From: Cupriavidus basilensis
GTDB taxonomy: Bacteria > Pseudomonadota > Gammaproteobacteria > Burkholderiales > Burkholderiaceae
Reading direction: 5' to 3'
Length of the DNA stretch: 64,000 bases
Assembly (NCBI RefSeq): GCF_000876015.1
Contig: NZ_BBQM01000015.1
Coordinates: 434,001-498,000 of the forward strand
Numbering within the stretch: the stretch's first letter is position 1; every line of letters begins with the position of its first letter. Positions 60,458 through 64,000 of this stretch are shown here, in pieces. The notes below the pieces were generated by a model. The model worked only from the letters and a program-made list of their open reading frames with translations. It made no database searches and was not told where the DNA came from. The translations under genes and the position numbers were made by a program.

Positions 60458-61008
60458 CACTTCGCCAGTGCCACCGTCCTGTCGTAGGCGCTGCCGAACC
60501 CGTTCAGCGAGAGCGGGAACATCATGTCCCGGCCGCCATCGGCCCTGGCGTGGATCTTCAGCGCGGTGGCGTTGCGCAGCGAGGCCAGCATCCTGGGATC
60601 GATGGTCGATGACACCACGCATCCGGCCGGCACGCAGGTGCGGAACGGCAGCACCTGGCCTTTTGCTCCGTCGTCGATCTGCAGCGTGGCGCCGGCGGCG
60701 AGGTCCAGGCCGAAGGGCAGGATGAAGGTGGCCACGTTGCTGCCCGGCGCCGTGCGCAGCTCCATCGCCACCACGCGCTGGCCGGACTTGGCGTCTTTCT
60801 GCTCCTGCTGCATCGCGCACGCCTTGCGCGCCTGGCTGCCTTGCCCGGTGACCGCGCAGTTCACCAGCCAGTCGCCATAGGACTCGCGCAGCGAGCTCGC
60901 CCCGCCGGGCAGGGATGCATCGGCAGCCGCGGCGACCGAGCCGCCCAGGCTGGCGGTGGCCAGGGCCGCGACGGACCAACGCCGGAATATCGTGAGGACC
61001 ACGTGCAT
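60457..61008 (-). CDS. IalB-family (invasion-associated locus B) periplasmic protein
   Basis: 183 residues with a signal peptide (cleavage near SVAAAADA). The IalB core is seen in YGDWLVNCAV (the W-x-x-x-C motif), KACAMQQEQKD, FILPFGLDLAAGATLQIDD, 'FRTCVPAGCVVSS' and the C-terminal GFGSAYDRTVAL. Four Cys are placed to form disulfides. IalB of Bartonella is linked to erythrocyte invasion, but most homologues are of unknown function. AAGGAG precedes the ATG at 61008. It lies 45 bases downstream of the autotransporter in the same direction, so one operon is likely. Confidence 0.88.
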   Translation of the reverse strand: MHVVLTIFRRWSVAALATASLGGSVAAAADASLPGGASSLRESYGDWLVNCAVTGQGSQARKACAMQQEQKDAKSGQRVVAMELRTAPGSNVATFILPFGLDLAAGATLQIDDGAKGQVLPFRTCVPAGCVVSSTIDPRMLASLRNATALKIHARADGGRDMMFPLSLNGFGSAYDRTVALAK

Positions 61009-61053
61009 CGCTCCTTGTGCTGGCGGCCGTCGGTGCGGACGGCCCACGCTTGC

Positions 61054-64000
61054 CTAGAACTTGACCTTCACGCCGATCTGCCCGCCCACGGCATGCCCGT
61101 CGCCGCTGACCACGCCCTGCACGCTGCCGTAGAACGAGGTGTCGCGGGTGATCTGCGCGTCGACGCCGAGGTCGAGCTTGGCGCCGGCGCCACGGGTGTC
61201 CGAGCGGAACGCCACGTAACCGTCGGCGGACGAGAACTGTGTTTCCGGCCTGCCGAGGAATTCGTTGACGACGCTCACGCGCGCCCACGCCATCGTCCTG
61301 CGCGGCGGCGTCTCGCGCGTGGCGCTCTGGTCCATGTCCCACGTGCGCGACACGCGCACGCCGAGCCGGCCCACCATGCTGCGTTCGTTGTTGAAGCGGA
61401 TCGAGGCTGCCTGGTCGCGCGTGTCGCCGAGGAACACGGCCTGATAGGTCAGCTGCGCCTGCGGCTCCACCACCAGGCCATTGGCGAGCGGGACCGGGTA
61501 GCCGCCTTCGAGCGAGGCCGCCACGCCGTTGCCGCGCGCCCGCGTGGTGGCGGGCAGCCGGCCGGATGCCGTGGTGTCGTAGCGCGTGCCCTGCAGGACG
61601 CCGTCGACGTACCAGCCGCCCGGCCCGAAGTGCGTCCAGTAGCCGCCCAGCGTGACGCCGTCGATGCGGTCGGAGCCGGCCCGCGAGCCGTCGAAATGCA
61701 TCACGTCGCTGTTGACCTGGCCGGTGGCGAAGTACAGCCCCGCGTTGTCCGCGCTGTTGTCGGGCCGGCGCTTCCGGTAGACGTCCATGCCCGCCTGCAC
61801 GGCGAACATGCGGTAGTCGTAGTCGGGCCCGTTGCCACCGTAGATGCCCAGCCGGCCGCCGTCCTTGGAGCCGCCCAGGCCGATGAAGCGGCCCCAGCCG
61901 AGCGGGACCGGCGCGCGCCGGAGGTTGCGGGGATCGTCGGGCTGCGGCGCGACCTGTCCGCCCATGCGCTCGTGCAGCGTGTCGAGCAGGGCGTTGCCAT
62001 AGGTCAGCGCGAGCGACGGGATGGCGGTATAGAGCGACGTTTCGGACCGGTAGTTGGGGGGCGCTGGCGGCGGGCCGCCGGTGCTCTGGCATTCCGGCGA
62101 GCCTGGCGCGGCCGCGCAGTCCAGGGTCGAGCGCAGGAACCAGCTGTCGGGCGAGGCGCCGCTGGCGCCGCCGCGGAACAGCGAATACTCATAGGGGCCG
62201 GCCAGCAGCCGCCCGCCCATCACGAAGGCAGCGGGCGCGGTGGTGGCGCCGTTGATGGCATCGACCAGCAGGATGCCGTCGCCGGTCGTCCTGGCGCCGG
62301 GGCCGCCGACGTTGGACACGACCATCGCCGTGCTGCCGCCCGCGACCGCGGCCGGCACCCGCACCGCGGCATTGGCGCCCACGCTCGCGGGCGTGGCCGC
62401 CGTTGCCGTGCCGCCGTCGATCACGAGCCGGTCGCTCGGCGAGTTGTCGGCGCCGAGATAGGTGTTGAGCGCAAGCAGGCCGCCGTTGCCCACGTAGTTG
62501 CCGACCACGCGCAGCGTGGTTCCCGGCGCGCCGCCCAGCCGCACCATGCCGCCGTTCGTGAGGCCGGCGATGGTCTGGCTGAAGCCGTTGAGATCGAGCG
62601 TGGTGCCCGCCGCCACGTCGAAGCGCGAGCCCGCGCTGAAGCTGCCCGTGGCGCCGGCGCGCAGCGTGCCGCTGGCCACCGTGGTGTCGCCGGTATAGGT
62701 GTTGTCGCCGGACAGCACGGTGACGCCGCTGCCGATCTGGTTCACCGCGCCCGAGCCCCAGATGTTGCCGCGGATGGTGGCGATGTCGGAGCGGTTGAAC
62801 GCGAGCACGCTGTCGTTGATCACGTTGCCGGCGAGGTTGCCCGTGGTGCCGCCGTTGCCGACCTGCAGCGTGCCGGCGGAGACGATGGTGTTGCCGGTGT
62901 AGGTGTTGTCGGCGGTCAGGACCAGCGTGCCCGCGCCGGTCTTGGTGAGCGTGCCGGCGCCGCTTGCCGCGCTGGCCAGCGTCAGCGTCGTGCCGGCCAG
63001 CGATTCGAACGTGCCGCCTTGTTCGCCCAGCGTGGCGGCGCGCGCCGACGTGAAGGTCGCCGTCGTGCGCAGGGTGCCGCCATCGAGGCTCAGCGGCGTG
63101 CTCGCCGCGCCCAGGTTGTTGTCGGCGGCCACCTGCAGCACGCCGCCGCGGATGGCGGTGCCGCCGGTGTAGGTGTTCGCGCCGTTGAGCACGAGCGTGC
63201 CGATGTCGCTCTTGACCAGGGTGGTGGTGCCCGTCAGGACCGAGTCGATGGTGGCGACGAAGCTGGCGCTCGGCCCGGAGCCGTCGCCGACGCGGATGAT
63301 GGATTCCCCGGGCGTGGCGGCGGAATCGACCAGCGTGATCGGGGCGCCCCGCACGACGTAGCCGTTGCTGGCGAACTGCATGCCGCTGGCCGTGACGGGC
63401 CCGAGGCTGCCGTCCACCGTGACTGTGCCCGGCGCCGCCATGAAGATGGCGAAGGCGCGGTCGGCGAAGGCTGCGTTGGGCACGGCCAGTTCGTTGGTCC
63501 AGTTGTTGTTGCCGGTCGCGTTCTGCCAGATGCCGTCGCCGCCGTCGATCAGGCTGTTGTCCTTGGGGCCCGCGGTGCCGTCCCAGTAGTTGAACAGCAT
63601 GCCGGCGGTGTTGACGAGGTTGACCTGATGGTTGACCGTGGTCTGCACGAAGAAATCCGGCGAGGGGATGGTGCCGATGGCCAGGCCATTGTTGGCCAGC
63701 GTGCCCGCGTAGCTGATGACGCGGTAGATGCCCGGGTCGAAGCTGCCGCCTTCGGTGGTCTCCACGTTCAAGGTGCCGGCGAGCGTCAGGTTGCCCTGCA
63801 CCACGGTCAGGTCGTTGAGGGGCCCGCCGATCACGTTGGCTTGCCCGAAGCCGTAGGTCAGGGCCGAGCCGCCGTTGAGGTTGAGGTTGCCGTTGATGGT
63901 CAGCGTGCCCGGGGCGATGCCGACCTGGCCGGGCGCGAGGGCGCCGCCGCTGGCGATGTCGACATTGCCGCCGATGATGCCCGAGCCGCCCAGCGTGCTG
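61054..64000 (-). CDS. Large autotransporter (type Va), N-terminus outside window
   Basis: At least 981 residues are visible; the frame stays open to the right edge. The passenger is Gly/Thr/Asn-rich with repeated 'autotransporter-associated beta-strand' units, for example LVLNGANTYTGGTAIRGGVL, LVLTADNTYTGNTIVSAGTL and TVLSGDNTYTGDTTVASGTL, predicting a long right-handed beta helix. A short Pro-rich linker (GGPPPAPP) precedes the C-terminal beta-barrel of about 290 residues, which ends GGQIGVKVKF with the terminal Phe needed by the BAM machinery. The single Cys pair is just before the linker. The surface-exposed passenger's function (adhesin or other) is unknown. Confidence 0.92.
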   Translation of the reverse strand, partial: STLGGSGIIGGNVDIASGGALAPGQVGIAPGTLTINGNLNLNGGSALTYGFGQANVIGGPLNDLTVVQGNLTLAGTLNVETTEGGSFDPGIYRVISYAGTLANNGLAIGTIPSPDFFVQTTVNHQVNLVNTAGMLFNYWDGTAGPKDNSLIDGGDGIWQNATGNNNWTNELAVPNAAFADRAFAIFMAAPGTVTVDGSLGPVTASGMQFASNGYVVRGAPITLVDSAATPGESIIRVGDGSGPSASFVATIDSVLTGTTTLVKSDIGTLVLNGANTYTGGTAIRGGVLQVAADNNLGAASTPLSLDGGTLRTTATFTSARAATLGEQGGTFESLAGTTLTLASAASGAGTLTKTGAGTLVLTADNTYTGNTIVSAGTLQVGNGGTTGNLAGNVINDSVLAFNRSDIATIRGNIWGSGAVNQIGSGVTVLSGDNTYTGDTTVASGTLRAGATGSFSAGSRFDVAAGTTLDLNGFSQTIAGLTNGGMVRLGGAPGTTLRVVGNYVGNGGLLALNTYLGADNSPSDRLVIDGGTATAATPASVGANAAVRVPAAVAGGSTAMVVSNVGGPGARTTGDGILLVDAINGATTAPAAFVMGGRLLAGPYEYSLFRGGASGASPDSWFLRSTLDCAAAPGSPECQSTGGPPPAPPNYRSETSLYTAIPSLALTYGNALLDTLHERMGGQVAPQPDDPRNLRRAPVPLGWGRFIGLGGSKDGGRLGIYGGNGPDYDYRMFAVQAGMDVYRKRRPDNSADNAGLYFATGQVNSDVMHFDGSRAGSDRIDGVTLGGYWTHFGPGGWYVDGVLQGTRYDTTASGRLPATTRARGNGVAASLEGGYPVPLANGLVVEPQAQLTYQAVFLGDTRDQAASIRFNNERSMVGRLGVRVSRTWDMDQSATRETPPRRTMAWARVSVVNEFLGRPETQFSSADGYVAFRSDTRGAGAKLDLGVDAQITRDTSFYGSVQGVVSGDGHAVGGQIGVKVKF

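Overview
The window is high-GC bacterial DNA, most likely from a Cupriavidus/Ralstonia-type member of the Burkholderiaceae. That is an inference from the H-NS-family protein with a Burkholderiales-style C-terminal domain, the DUF3649-PepSY-DUF3325 iron operon, the czc-type RND operon and the overall base composition. No rRNA, tRNA or CRISPR array was found. Both ends cut a gene: an uncharacterised protein at the left edge and a large autotransporter at the right edge.

Region by region. 1-3.6 kb: a partial hypothetical gene with a terminator, a 3-hydroxyisobutyrate-dehydrogenase-type enzyme, three small unknown genes, and a gene-poor gap that carries a candidate FNR-controlled small RNA on the minus strand. 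3.6-9.1 kb: an MFS transporter, a PaaI thioesterase, a Fur-box-controlled DUF3649/PepSY/DUF3325 operon and an H-NS-like protein. 9.1-18.6 kb: serA, a lipoprotein, a trypsin-like protease, yjfB (with a near-consensus sigma-28 promoter) and a czcCBA-type heavy-metal efflux operon. 19.2-28.1 kb: an NAD(P)-binding protein, a ferric-reductase-like flavoprotein, an MFS transporter, a gnd-zwf-HAD sugar phosphate cluster (zwf has a Lys/Ala-rich N-terminal tail) and cheV (second sigma-28 promoter).

28.1-36.2 kb is an accessory island: a structured leader RNA with a 33-residue leader ORF coupled to a small unknown gene, an orphan DUF6402 (type VI secretion-associated family) gene pair, an AT-rich single-gene ATPase-TOPRIM protein resembling a fused PARIS (AriA-AriB) anti-phage system, a 1.5 kb gene-free stretch, a hipBA toxin-antitoxin pair and a decayed IS5-family element.

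36.3-55.3 kb is a catabolic and uptake cluster for an amine or GABA-like compound: gabT, a two-[4Fe-4S] FAD D-2-hydroxyacid dehydrogenase, gabD, a peptide-type ABC importer (fused double ATPase, two permeases, and a substrate-binding protein placed 6.5 kb away plus the relic of another), a PuuB-like amine oxidase, a GNAT acetyltransferase, a GhrA-like reductase, and Lrp, AraC and LysR regulators with a cupin and a HAD hydrolase. 55.7-58.8 kb is a LysR-controlled pirin / isochorismatase / monooxygenase set. 58.8-60.5 kb is a decayed zone (XRE regulator with a truncated DUF6036 partner, frameshifted AraC fragment). 60.5-64 kb holds an IalB-family periplasmic protein directly downstream of the large autotransporter.
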